In this document: in pieces, positions 20,870-32,528 of the stretch
Position numbering within the stretch: the stretch's first letter is position 1
Layout: every line of letters begins with the position of its first letter
Assembly (NCBI GenBank): GCA_977006965.1
Contig: OZ345363.1
Location: 806,001 to 870,000, forward strand
Origin: Phymatolithon calcareum
Taxonomy: Eukaryota; Rhodophyta; Florideophyceae; Hapalidiales
Direction: 5' to 3'
DNA: 64,000 nt
The notes under the pieces: model-generated
Seen by the model: the letters and a program-made list of their open reading frames with translations, nothing else
The model's database searches: none
What the model was told of the DNA's origin: nothing
Program-made: the position numbers and the translations under genes

Positions 20870-21838
20870 ATGCTAACCACGGGGCTTAGCCCTGTGGTAC
20901 TAACCATAGAATCGTTCTTCAAGGAATATCCTCTTATTGAAGTCGCTCTGAATCGGCAAACTCGGCTAAAATATGCGGCTGCACTGGAAGATTTTGTCAA
21001 TTATCTCACTTTAAACATTTATATCGTCTAAAATCTGGACTCGACGATTGCAAAATATGTTCAATACCAATACTCGAAGCTTCCCACCTTTGGAGACAGG
21101 CAAAACTGGTCAATCTAATTTCGGCAAACTCAATTTGGAGCCTGCCCCTCGATCTTCTTTCGGGCTTTCCCTCAGAGCTGTTCAAGGATGGACAATCATA
21201 CAGCATATACAAATTGTTACTCCCCTCTCAAGGCAAATGATGCTCGCTTTCATGCACAGGCTAAAATCTTGTGGCCTTTTCGCCTGCACCATGGCGCTGG
21301 CCCTTGCATTGGGCGGCTATCTACCGGGGTCGGAAGTTCTCAATATCAGAAGTATGGATGTCGGAATAGGAGGAGACGTCAGACTCCATGGGACTTCTTG
21401 CACGGCAGGCGTAAACATCAGGGATGCAAAACCCTTCGCAACTAGTTCGTCTCCATTTGTGATGGGTTTTTCATCTGCTTCCTGTCATGTTACATTGGCC
21501 GCGGATCTTGAGAGCAACATGATTTCATTTTTCAATCTCCCTATTAATCGTAATTATCTTCTATCAAGTCAACCGCGCCATTCTTCGCACTCCAAAATTG
21601 CAACATGACAACTCATTCTTGCCAACTTGGAGGTGCTCTCCACGAGTTTACGGAAAGAGTTCCCGTCAAGGATATCGCAATTATAGATCGATAGAGGTCG
21701 ATCACGTCTGTCAACCACTATCTTACAAACGGAAGAGCTTCGTTATTATCACACGTGATCTCCGATTCTGATCAATCCCGTATCTCTGCTGCGGCGTCGA
21801 TCGTTTATTTCTTGATGGAAGATCAATCAATACACTAA
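20870..21838 (+). pseudogene. Degenerate tyrosine recombinase (Crypton/DIRS-like)
   Basis: In three successive frames the translation follows the tyrosine-recombinase plan. The N-terminal core-binding helices read NRQTRLKYAAALEDFVNYL (20945-21003). The middle reads LRAVQGW and then ALALALGGYLPGSEVLNIRS, which corresponds to the block around the first catalytic Arg (canonically LRPxEVLxLR). The end reads LGGALHEFTE (box around His/Arg), then RxRSITSVNHY with the expected nucleophilic Tyr. TAA at 21029, a TAG where the family usually has Trp near 21690, and two frameshifts show it is dead. Assignment is by pattern only. Confidence 0.6.
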
Positions 21839-22156
21839 GCTCAATCTTTTCGTAAAACAGACCTGCCTTTCTTTAGGCAATTTTGAGTTGACATGGGCTG
21901 GCCATCGAATGGTCAGGGGCAATTTCAAGGTTTAGAGCTCGGGCTGTGATATGTTAAATGGCACGAAACCGAGGAAGTGGCCACTATATCTCCGCGGAGC
22001 AGTTTCTACAAAATCTGTAAATTCCAGTTCTTCACTTAAATTTTCTATTTTCTAGTGGAACAGCCTTATCTGGGCGACTGGTGAGCTCTCTGAAATAATC
22101 GTTCTGTATTTGAGACACTTCCGAAAAGCTGGCCACTCCTGAAGCCTTTATCAAAT
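21839..22156. other. Spacer before a beta LINE, nothing recognised
   Basis: Short AT-rich stretch without a supported feature. Confidence 0.4.
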
Positions 22157-24110
22157 ATGGAACAGATTCTTCATAGAGATATACTTTTGCCTCGTATCAG
22201 AGCTGAGCGACGGATAATCGCGGAAAACAGAAGATCGACTCACGGAGCCAGCCACCCGCAGGCGCCGGCAGAAGGGAAAAGTGGAAAATCACGAAATGTT
22301 TTGAAAATCAATTACGGACTACCGGTCCACAGAGGCCATGACAGGCGCAAAGGCGCGTGAAGACGGAGCAAATTTCGCCAACCGCGACATCACGAACAAG
22401 AAAGTCAGGAATCATGCAAAGAAGCTGGTCTACTTCCCACGACTGTGACGGATAACCCCATCAGGAAGAAGTTTGTAAAACTCCGCATCCTTGAAAAGTG
22501 CACAGATTGCAACAAGAAAGGAACTCTTAAACGGAGAGGCGGAAGTGCCCGCTCTCCACTAGTGCTGGAGTGCAAGGAGTGCCCGTTCTACAAGAGGGCC
22601 CTGACTCAGCAGATTTTGTATCTAGCTTCATCCAGAACCAGTCAGCTCCGGATCAAGCTCTACGGCAGACAGAAGCGGACACAGAGTGCAGATAAGAGAG
22701 CCAAGCGGTCGAGAATGCCGCACCAGTAGGCATGAGCACAATTCCGACGTCCCTATTTGATCCAGGTCTGAGTAACCGAGATTTACACAGCTTCTGTCCA
22801 GAAACAGAAGATGCAAACAATATGAAGCTAAGAATCAAGGAAATTGAATGCGCTCTAACAGCCTCAGAGCAAAAAGTGGACGCCCTGCGGGATCTATGCC
22901 AACAGTCTGCAGGCAGTGGAGATTGCTGCCAAGAAAGAAGGGAAGGACAAGAGTTGAAGTCAGGATGGAAAAAATTCCCGGAGGACAAGAGCATAATGCC
23001 TGAAGAAAGTCTCAAAATTTAGATGGAGGAAAACGGAAGACTCCGTCGGTGGGGATCCCGGTGCTATGGAAGACTCACCAACGGTCGAATCACCCCAGGG
23101 AGAGGAGCCTGGTACAAGATCAAAATAATACGGATCTGTAGAGAATATCCACCAGGAACACCGTATCAAGATGGAGCATTGAGAAATCTCAGCGACCAAG
23201 GGCCACAGAAAGCGCAGGCGGAACATAAAACGAATGAAGAATCAAATATAGGGATTCTTAAACGACCTGAAAAGCCACGTCGCGACCGGACGAGAAGAAA
23301 CGAGAGAAAATGGACCATTCTACCGACAGGATGGGCAGTTTCAATCCAAGCTATGCAGTAAAACTAAAAATGGTCGCATTGTACTTTAGACGGCTCCCGG
23401 AAGCTCCAAGAGACGAAATTGCACATGCTTTGAAAGAACGACGCGGAAAAAGGACAGGCCAGCATATATTGTTCTGAGGAACATCGGTAATGGAAGTTCT
23501 AACCGAAACACGAAAGTGGAATCGTATCGGTCCCATTCTGAAGGAAGCAGTGTTGATTTGCATGTACAATGACAACGTATTCGAAAACGGCAAGAGGGAA
23601 AGACAGGGCGTAGAATCTGAACGATCGTTGGCGAGGCTTTCAGCGAGAAAAAGGGCACACGTAAGGTACTGCTTGCCAGTTGAAAGAATGGTACAAATGA
23701 TTCGAAAGAGCAGCCAACTACAGACTCAGAACTATCGACGTCGAGAAGGTACGGAACCTCGAGCAGTTTCCTAGGAGGCACTTTCTCCATACAGACCTAC
23801 GAAAAATCATCGCACACGAAAAGGTGTCCGAGCGGGGAGTGTAAAGGAAAAATAGGTGGAACTAATACCGAAAAGGCCGGCAATGGTCACCAGGTTGCTG
23901 ACTCAGGAGAAGGATCATCGATCAGTATGGAGACCCCAACAAGCGATACTGACGGTTACGAACATGACGGAGAAAACCCAGACAAATTTGCGACCAACAC
24001 GCCCCAATCTCTCAATTGTGACCCAGACAACTATGAAATACCTGGAAATCCCATCGCAAACAAGGACAAGGTCACATTTCAATATAATTTTTAACAAATA
24101 TTGGAAAATT
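22157..24110 (+). pseudogene. Beta LINE ORF1-like region, decayed
   Basis: Basic, Lys/Arg-rich frames run along the plus strand with repeated stops. The best preserved (22445-22729, 94 aa) has a zinc-binding pattern CTDC...CKEC and is highly basic, as expected of an RNA-binding ORF1 product. It precedes the endonuclease and RT of the same strand, so 22.1-27.6 kb reads as one old, nearly full-length LINE. Confidence 0.5.
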
Positions 24111-25365
24111 AGAACATTGAATGTGGAGGGTTCTCCCGAGACCCTCTAATAATTTCGAAAGTTGTTGATTAATCACGGAGTCGACGTGATTGGACTCAAG
24201 GAAATACATTTGAGGTCTGAAGCACGCATTTCGACAGAAATGTTCACTATAAATGCCCCTGCACCCGAACTCGTCAGAAAAGATGGGCCTAACCGCGAAA
24301 ATTCCTCGACTCGTTGGCTCGGATCTGCAGTAGAGTGCACTTTCGCCACCTATGGTATTTTTCAGCCCATCTGGCCGACTGGTCCATTAGGGACCAACGT
24401 AGAAATTGGTGTATGACACCTCGAATATTAATCTAGACTTAGGTTTACAGTAGTCGCTTTTCATCTGACACTGTCAGCAGAGCGACGAGTACTTAAGCCC
24501 GTCGCCCGCACGGTATGATAAATTATAAGCAACTTCCGGCTTAGCTTAGCTTCGCAGAGAATGTCTTCGAGACCACTGTTGCGACTCCAGCGGCCATTGA
24601 CTTGCTAGGTCCTCCACCTAAGCTTGGAACTTCGCGGCAAGGAGTGCTACCTCCGACTTTGCTCATGTCACTGGCAAAGGCGACGTAACGACCTCTTCGG
24701 TCTTCGCCCGGTGATTGACACCCATTCCACCTGGCGCTCCACGCCGCTCATCCCTCGATCGCTGATGCTACACATACAGTCAACCCTTCGTTTTGTACAC
24801 GCTGTGCCCCAATAAATTGCGCTTCGGGTCTGCAATCCCGTTGCGCAGGTTTAGCGGGTCCAAACGGAACCGCTATACTACAATATCCGCGAGAAATGTT
24901 GGAGGCGTGTCACTTGTCTTCCGAAGAGAATGTGGAGTGAAGCATTTATTCAAGTACGCAAAGATTCATTATCAAGTCATCATTGTTCAAGTAGGAAACC
25001 TGAAAATTGGGGTGGTATATATGCCACATAATTCCACGAGCCAAGAAACAGAAAAGCGTCTTTCGATCATAAATATACACGCAAGAGGCCAGGCCATCAT
25101 CTGCGGAGACTGTAATGCAAGGCATAAATAATAGGATAAGAATTTCAAAAGAGGAGGAAACCAAGTAGTCAATTGGGCAGAAGAGAACGGATGGATCCTA
25201 AAACCACATTTGGGCCCGACGTTCGAGACCAAGAAGCACGGGAGTAATGTCGACTTTTTTTCGATAAAAGGGATAACGACCTCAAACATAAGCTCTCCGG
25301 AAGACGTTTTGTCAGGAAGCGCCCATCACAAACCGGTGTGCACCCGTTTCAGAAGCGGGCAAGAT
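24110..25365 (+). pseudogene. Beta LINE APE-type endonuclease
   Basis: RTLNVEGS and DVIGLKEIHL (24110-24215) match the start of an APE endonuclease. After an intervening segment, GGVSLVF, GVVYMPHNST, ICGDCNARHK and SNVDFF lead to GSAHHKPV near 25320, the usual order ending with the SDH-like box. The catalytic Glu region reads LKEIHL instead of the usual LQETHL. Stops and one large insertion break the frame. Confidence 0.7.
24410..24882. mobile_element. Solo-LTR-like insertion in the endonuclease
   Basis: About 473 bp interrupt the endonuclease homology. The segment begins TGTATGAC and ends ACTACA, has AATAAA at 24812-24817 and an A/T-rich ATAAATTATAAG near 24515. This fits a solo LTR, but the 5-bp flanks (ATTGG, ATATC) do not match, so the identity is tentative. 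Confidence 0.35.
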
Positions 25366-25599
25366 TAAGACCCCTCCCAGTCTAGAAGACTAATCAGTAT
25401 GCGAAATTGGAATGATAAGAAACTCTGACAAGGAGCAGATGAGAAGTCTCATGGAAGACTTGAAAAACTTCACCTACAAGAAGATAGTCAACCTCGGAGG
25501 GAAGGCACGTCAGCGCCCAAAAGTCCAATTAGTGGTCCGCAGCTACAACAAGAAGCTTCCCGCGATTTGTAACGCCTCACGGCGGTCCAGAGAGAAATA

Positions 25600-26120
25600 G
25601 ATGGAATCGAGCTTAGCGGGGGCAAAATGTAAATATGAGAGACGAGCTCACCGCGCGGCTTGTTCTATTTCCGGTGGTGCTGCCTTTATATCCATATGCC
25701 TAGAGAAGCAAATGAAGGGCAGAGTATGTGATGAATGTTTTTCAAAGAGGGATTACCGAAGCAGCGAAAGATATAGCACCCGACAGGTATTCGTTGCGCA
25801 GGGGACCGTCAGCGGTACGGGGGGGACAGCAAGCGCAGCTCGCATCGACGTGCATTCGTTTGCCTCGTGGGGATAGCGAAAGGTCATTGCAAAGACGTCC
25901 AGTGAGTTAGAAAAGTGAGACAGCGGAAGGTATTTGCTTCTGTGTCCATAGGGGAGATCCGGCCACTGCTGATACAGTGTAGATACGGTACGCGAGTGGG
26001 CGCCCATTCTAGAGGTCGCCCAGCGGAACTGATATGCATTGTTTTGATACCCTGCAGGGAAACCGGCTTGATATTTCATATCCAACAATGTTGAAGACCA
26101 TTGACCGGCTTTAGCCACGT
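25600..26120 (-). other. Probable insertion with a 121-aa minus-strand frame
   Basis: Between the LINE endonuclease and RT, a stretch unlike other LINE copies holds a minus-strand frame (25753-26118). Its composition (QAGFPAGYQNNAYQFRWATS) looks protein-like rather than random. Family unknown; no TSD identified. Confidence 0.3.
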
Positions 26121-26199
26121 GAGAGCGGGGTCGGTGTTACAGACTATAGAAAGCCTCGAAAAGTGCAAAACCTCAAGACAGTTGCACAAGACATACTAG

Positions 26200-27580
26200 A
26201 AACTTGTTATAACGTGGTGTGAGCCTTGGAGAACAGGGAAGTGCATTACGGCAAGATACAAATCATTATGGAGCTCTGAGCTCGAGAAACTGGCCCCGAG
26301 ACGAAAGAAACTCTACAGAAGAGCGAGACTAACCAAAAGACCTGAAGACTGGGGACTATACCACGAGTGTAAATACCAAGTACGGACAAAAGTAAACAAG
26401 CGGAAAAACGAAAAGTATCAAAAGTACATTTCTAAGCTTGAGGAGAGGGACGGACAAACTGCCCTGAAACAGCTATCCAGGATGAAGAAGAAAATCAGAA
26501 GACGAACGTCATGGAATAAGATGACCGGAAGACCAATGAACAGTACGAGATTCTGTGCCCACATATCGAAAACATACAGCAGTCCCGAAAAGTGGCAACC
26601 TGTGCTAAGAAAGTTCACATGTCCTGAAGGCATTAGAAATACAATTGAAATAGCCATTCGGAGATTGCCAACTGGAAAGGCACCCGTCCTGGACGAAGTT
26701 AAGGCAGAGATGCTGCAAGTCAATACATCTCTGAATGCAGACGCGCTTATGGCCTTGTGGAGAGTCTGTGGAAGGTATGGATACTTGCCCCTCCACTGCC
26801 AGAAAGCACTCCTCGTCCCAATACACAAGAATAGGACACACGAGGAACTCGGAAACTATCGCCCAATATCCTTGCTCAGCCAAGCGAAGAAAATCATAGA
26901 GACAGCAATTGAAACTTGGCTTCCAAGAGGGAAAAAGTACATAGTTGGTTATTCTAAGGGCCACGGAGCTACTGAAAGGAGGCCAGCGATGCGTAGCAGT
27001 CCTGGACCAGAAAGCGGCCTACGACACAGTTCCGAGAAGAAACTTAGTGAAACGAATGAGACAAGTGCTGCCTCCCGAGGTCTGCGCCACAGCCGAGGCA
27101 CTTTTGTCGCCCTAGTGGACAGAGGTGTACCACAGGGGTCCCCCCTCAGCCCGAGTCTGTACAGCATTTTTATACATGAGCTCACTGAGCGCGTGAGCGA
27201 GGTTCTGAGCACACGCGTGGATGTTCCCGCTGTCTTATTCGCAGACGACGTTCTTCTGTCAGCGAAATACACGCTGAATGGCACGGTATTTTGGACATAG
27301 CTACTCGTTGGGCCGAAGAGCGCGGCATGACATGGAATACGAAACAGGGAAAAAGCGAGATCCTAGAATCCGAGGAAACTGCAAGCGACACATTCAAACT
27401 TGCAAACATGTTCCTGGTGCACATCCTGGAGGTCACATACCTTGGAGTCTCCCTTGGACCCGAAGGAAAATTAGACACGAAAATTATAGAACGCCTGAAG
27501 AACGCAAGGTCCGCCGTGTATGAGTTGCGTACACTTGGAATATTCAAGAAAGGGCTGACCATCGAAAAGTGAATCAAGGG
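26200..27580 (+). pseudogene. Beta LINE reverse transcriptase
   Basis: Plus-strand RT with motifs in order: RLPTGKAP, NYRPISLLSQ, DRGVPQGSPLSPSLYSIF (motif B region), FADDVLLSAK (motif C, YADD-type), then MTWNTKQGKSEIL and YLGVSLGPEG. The segment holding motif A (AAYDTVP in the 55.7-kb copy) is replaced by a frame-shifted, partly deleted stretch near 26.95-27.1 kb. Homology stops at about 27580, where an alpha LINE starts in the opposite orientation. Confidence 0.85.
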
Positions 27581-27854
27581 AATATATGTTGATTTATTTT
27601 AAAAGCTCCCAAAGCCTCAAATTGAGTAACACGGCAGCTTCTCGCTGTTTTCCATACTAATCTCTCTACTATCCTTCTAATATCTCCTTCATCCGAATAT
27701 GTCTCCCTGTGAGGGCCCGAGTAAGTCTTTTGCATTCATATTCCGTTTCTGGGTTATGGAGCCGTCTAAGTCTTTGTGTAACGGACTCCGCGGTGTTCCT
27801 CTATTATAGTACGTCGCCTAGCGACACCTATTTCAAATTCCCTTACGTTAAGAA
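27580..27854 (-). mobile_element. Alpha LINE 3' end
   Basis: Minus-strand reading gives ETEYECKRLTRALTG, a stop, then a 3' UTR with GGCTTTGGGAGCTTTTAAAATAAATCAAC, the alpha terminus. It preserves the unoccupied version of the site into which an RNH LINE went at 12002-12206. Its upstream part is cut by the hAT copy starting at 27863. Confidence 0.8.
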
Positions 27855-27995
27855 GTAGTGGGCAGTGGTTGCGCCAATTCTGTTGTTTGCGATTGCAGTC
27901 ACGGGTGAAATTTATCAATTTAATTGCTCAGTTTTTTTGCAGCAATTCGCATTGCAATTTGAAGGCTTCCCACAATATACACATCAATACTTTAT

Positions 27996-29753
27996 TCAAG
28001 GAAGTTCACCTAGCTGCATATAATCTTCATCTTCTTCGATAGCCCTCTCGACACGTTGGTTGATAACCATAGACACAGCCTGCTTCACGGTTTGCTCATC
28101 CCAGTAGGAGCGGTTGACTTTCAGAAAAAGCATTGCCTCAAAGACAATAGGAGATGTTCCCTTCCTATGGTTTAACAGAATATACTTCGCCATAGACCAA
28201 AGTCGCTCCACCTCAGCAACGGACCCCAGTATAAATTGGGTGTTAATGTATTCCTTCGATCTCGCGCTTCCGGTGTTCTTCTTCCGTTCTTTACTCTGTC
28301 GGCCATATTCATCAGTTCGTGCACATCAATCTCAGCATCTTGTTCCGTTCGTCTTTGTAATAGCCCCTTGCACCTCTCTTTCTCAACGTCTGACATGCTG
28401 TTTGTCTCCCCACTTTAGATTTTCACCACTCCTGACTCAAATGAAGCATCTTGCACGATTTGAGAAGTCGGAGAGATATAGTAATCACCCAACTGGCATT
28501 GAAACAATGCTGATTCCGGAATGGATCGGAGAGAATCAATTCCATCAGGTAACTCATCCAAAGCCAGACGTGCATCCGATAGTGTTAGAGCCCTCTTTTG
28601 CAGCTCCATGGTCACCGTGTTGATCTCGCCCAGCTGGTCAGCAAACTTAGCAACTCTATTCTTGAACGCGATCCTTCGATCGATTACTAGGTCAGCACCT
28701 TCTGCATCCGCTGTTGCAATTAACGCACTTCTGATACGATTGAACCGTTGAAGCATGAGATACGTTGTAGACTATCGGGTTGCATTGTTCATAACTGGAC
28801 TGAGATTACATAAATTGCGGAGAATCGCCCGGTTTTTTAGTCTCATCCGGCAGTTTCTCATCACACTATGCACACACTCGATAGTGTTTGTTAACGCTGC
28901 AATTGTCGGCTATCAGGCAAGTAGTCCATTCATGCACGTCGATTTTGTAGACATCGTGCATAATGTCTTCAAAGAATCGAACATACGCTTCAGCAGTGAA
29001 CTTGGTAACCTCTGACGTAGCCGTAGTACCAGAATCATGAGTTGCTTCCGATGCTTCTCCGATAAGGCTTACGGCGATGAGCGGTGCAACTGGAACCTCT
29101 TCTTCGACCAAATTGCCATTCACTAGAACCTTGACCTTGCGGCAGTACGACGCAAACAAACCGACGTAGTGGACCCCGTTATGAGTCCATGCGTCATGCA
29201 TTAGAGCCCCATGCGTCTGCTTCATCTCATCCGATATTTTGCGCTCAACCAGCTCGACAATCGAGAAAAGCACCTTCTTGAAAGTATCATGGCAGAACGC
29301 AGCGCCATGCTTGGAGAATGCACGAACTTTGCGGTCCTCTACAAATCCAATTGGTAGAGACTTGAAAATGATGAACCGAAGATAGCTGTTCATCGCCTTT
29401 TCACGTTCCGTGAGCTACATCACCATTGACGATTGAACTGTGTACGACGACCCGGATCTCAACTTCTCGACAAGAACGGCTCGGTATATCTCTAGCAAAT
29501 GTTCTTCGCTTCAACCTCCAACGCAACGCTTGAGAGGATTGTACGGGTTGGAGAACCCAGTACCCTTTTCGAAGAAAAACTCACTTCCTCCAGTACAATG
29601 ATCACCTTTTAAGCAGAGATAGACGCAAAATGGCACATTCCGTCGAGTTCGGCCTACTTGACGCGAGTGTATATCACGGGTTTGTTCTCGAATGAGCTTC
29701 ATAAGAAGCTGCACAACTTGTTTCGGCTTTGGTTTCGGTGAAGGTAATGTCAT
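27996..29753 (-). pseudogene. hAT transposase of copy A
   Basis: Minus-strand fragments in order: an N-terminal part with FFEKGTGFSNPYN, a core with MNSYLRFIIFKSLPIGFVED, HDAWTHNGVHYVGLFASY and LIADNCSVNK (DDE/RNase H-fold region), and a C-terminal dimerisation block (SMAKYILLNHRKGTSPIVFE, SYWDEQ). Stops lie after CVGG, before LTEREKA and after VVKI, a TAG replaces an expected Trp before STTYLML, and a deletion follows NCSVNK. Copy B shares all of these. Copy A alone lacks one base near 28.29 kb, which shifts the C-terminal frame. Confidence 0.9.
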
Positions 29754-30121
29754 CGCTAGTAGAGCGGAATGTGCTGGAAAGTTGAACGAGATCTGATAGG
29801 TGGGTTGGACTCGACTGTGAAGCGGAATGCAGGAGAATTTTGGAGAAGGCTGATAGGTTTCAAATCAAGAGATCTAATGCTATCCCTTTTATACTTGAGA
29901 TTGAACCATCGTGACTGCTGGACTCTAATCGTAGCTAAGACATTCAAGCCGTTGTTCTGTATCTGGTTGGTAAATTGATAGATACAGCTGAGTAGATGAT
30001 AGCACATGATTAGGCCCATTGTTGAAACCGTTTGGAGTCCAACGGCTCAATCTCGTCTTTATTTAACATAGCAAGAAGTAGCCATGGCCCAAGTGTCATG
30101 GATGTTTTGATGGCATACAGA

Positions 30122-30284
30122 ACGTACTCTGGGTATTACTAGAACAAAGACCACGTACTGAACATAAGGTGAGTACGTTGATTCTTGCATCCGATTAATG
30201 TGCTCTGTCTAATATTCATCTACGTACTCTGGGTATTATTAGAACAAAGACCACGTACTGAACATGAGGTGAGTACATTGATTC
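30122..30284 (-). repeat. Two 63-bp direct repeats inside hAT A
   Basis: ACGTACTCTGGGTATTA begins units at 30122 and 30222 (period 100 bp). Both run through CCACGTACTGAACAT to TTGATTC with few differences. The same pair is present in copy B at 35324-35386 and 35424-35486. Subterminal repeats of this kind are often transposase-binding regions; here that is inference. Confidence 0.85.
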
Positions 30285-30592
30285 CCTCAATATTCTGCTT
30301 TACTCGTCCCCCCATAACATTCCCATGGTCCAATGTTCCTCGACTACGATCCTCAGTATTTGGTGCGACCAATTCTAATTGCAATTCAGTTCGAAGAACC
30401 AATTTGGGTGGAAGTGGGAAAAATTGCAATTAAATTGATAGCAATGGAATTGGCGCAACCCCTGGGGGCTGCGGGAAAACGCGAAAGTTGCGAAAGTTTG
30501 AGAATTTAACAACATTTTACACATACGTTCTAGTAGCCAATCTATAAATATCAAAGCTATAATTTTTTACTGAAGGATAAATGCTTTTCATT

Positions 30593-31522
30593 TCAGAGCC
30601 CGTGGATACGGAAAAGAGGTTCTCTACCTTCAATCATGAGCTGCGTAAGATTGGCAACAGCATGAAAACAGTCAGAATGACGATGCACATTGTGCCTAAA
30701 CCGCTGCCCGAGTACCCCGAACTGCTTCAACCTACGATTGACGGTTTCATGCCTGGCACGGCTAATGGCATGCATTCTAACAGGAAGAACGTCGTTATTC
30801 TAAGGATAGTACTCACACCGCTCATCTTGGTAGCCACCGTCGGCGATGACATTCTCATCAGGAAGGAGGAATTTTTTCATTCCAAGTCGAAAAATTGTCA
30901 TATCAGAGAACTTGCCGCAATGAAATGGACCGTTTGCCCACACTATTGAGCCTTTTTCAATAGAAATGACAACCTCGTAGAGAACGCCTGGTCCTTTGAA
31001 TTTGTGTGAGTACCACTTTGTGTCGAACGGCGCAGGTTCAAGAATCCTGAAATCCGTTCCGTCCACTGAAACATAGCAGCGCAAGTGATGAGCTCCAAGC
31101 CGATTTTCCCATTTGATCTAACAGAACGATTAGCAAATCCCAAAGCTGAGGCAGAAAAAGACAAAAAATTGACGAGTATGAAGAGAACTTACTACATCCA
31201 TTTCGGCCATGTGGCTCACTACTAGCTTCACCCATTTTCTGTACGTTTTCTCGTCGGATTGCGTCAGTTTGCAGCTGTTGTTCTCTGAGGCATATACCTT
31301 CAGAAACATCAGAGCCCACAATAAATGACGAGGACTACAGTTCCACGGTAGCTCAATTGCAATTCGGTTCCACACTGTAGCACAGATCTCGGGAGGTACA
31401 CTAAATAGGGCGCGAAATCGCCGCTCGGCCACAATACCGCTCAAACCCTTGACGCGATTTGAAATACCCTCGGCTGCATATGTGAACGCCGCTGCGTCCA
31501 GCGGCAAGAGATCACGCCCCAT
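30593..31522 (-). pseudogene. Harbinger DDE transposase, one premature stop
   Basis: Exon 1 (31522-31193) starts MGRDLLPLDAAAF and includes SPRHLLWALMFLKVYA and TYRKWVKLVVSHMAEMD. A 75-bp intron (31192-31118, GTAAGT...TTAG) joins V to IKWENRLG in frame. Exon 2 has CYVSVDGTDFRI (first catalytic Asp), WANGPFHCGKFSDMTIFR (second Asp) and ADGGYQ, then RARHETVNRRLKQFG, as in DDE_Tnp_4 transposases. A single in-frame TAG at 30802-30800 follows CEYYP. The frame continues to 30593, so the lesion is one codon. Confidence 0.88.
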
Positions 31523-32528
31523 CGTGCTTGTTGTTCGCGGTGTTCCTGGAAAAAAATTCTTCTGAGAAGCACAGAAAACCTTGGCAGCTGTGAGGATTGC
31601 TGCTGAAAGAAGGATCCAGTAGGCGGGATAGTTCGTTGTTTCCCAGAAAAATCGTCATTAATCATCTGTCTTTTTACACGTGTCACGATCAAATTGTCGC
31701 CGATTTCGCAGCTGCAATTTTGTCAAACGTATGATCCAAAAAATTTACGGAACGAAAGTTTTTGGTAATGATACTCGTTGTTTTTGTCGATGCATTGACG
31801 AAAACAACATGCCTTAAAACGTTTTAGCTCTTTTTACCGAGGCGAAAGTTTTTAGAAGATGATCTTTAAACGAAAAACAAATTCATGAGCGCTAAACCCC
31901 TCCAAGGAGACTACAAACTTATGCTTTTGTTTTGCTAATATGTTTCCATAGACATTGTGAAAGATGACGTTAAACATCCCAACTTTCGCTAAATACTGCA
32001 AATTTACATGTTTTGAAAGCCAACTTTCGCCGTGAATTTAGACAAATTTGAGTAATCCATTGTTACAGTAGTAAGTAATAAGGTTTTGTCTACTCCTTTT
32101 ATGCAATATATCACTGACCTTGGCTTGATAGCTTCGCGAAACAACCAAATATCTAACTCACTGTCTAGAAAAAAGCAGGTTGAGCACAGTTCGTGACACC
32201 TGTGGCGAGCAAAACTTTCGCGCGCCTTTTTATCGAGTTTGCCGTGTACGTATCTTTTCATATCATAGATTGTCAAATAAAGTTCTATATTTGTGGCCCA
32301 TCTAAATCATTCCATTAGGCCAATGCGAACTGCTGCTCAAAATGGCATAGTGTACTGCATCCGTTCGTGGCCGTTCGAGAAATAAATCCCGCCATTTGCT
32401 GACCTCCAGTAGTATAAAAGGCTACCACTTCCGCTCTCGCACAATCCACCCCATCCATCCAAGAACCATCAAAAATTCCGTAACAGTATTGCGTAATTTT
32501 CTGGGTACCGCTGACATCAACAAACCCC
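31523..32528. other. Interior of the Harbinger element between its two genes
   Basis: No gene supported. GAAAGTT/AACTTTC motifs like those in the terminal repeats recur (near 31760, 31850, 31980, 32024, 32211), possibly binding sites. This should contain the promoters of both genes. Confidence 0.5.

Larger units (their letters stand above)
27863..30464 (-). mobile_element. hAT transposon copy A
   Basis: 2602 bp ending in CAGTGGTTGCGCCAATTC (left) and, inverted, CAGGGGTTGCGCCAATTC (right). An almost identical copy lies inverted at 35144-37746. Left flank GTAGTGGG (27855-27862); the right flank is interrupted by a Harbinger element, after whose removal the flank is GTCACTGC (33529-33536). These do not match each other but match the flanks of copy B crosswise. 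Confidence 0.92.

Noticed and set aside
30065-30437. Plus-strand frames in the hAT ends (for example 30185-30433)
   Set aside because: They lie in subterminal repeats on the strand opposite to the transposase, and are duplicated only because the elements are.
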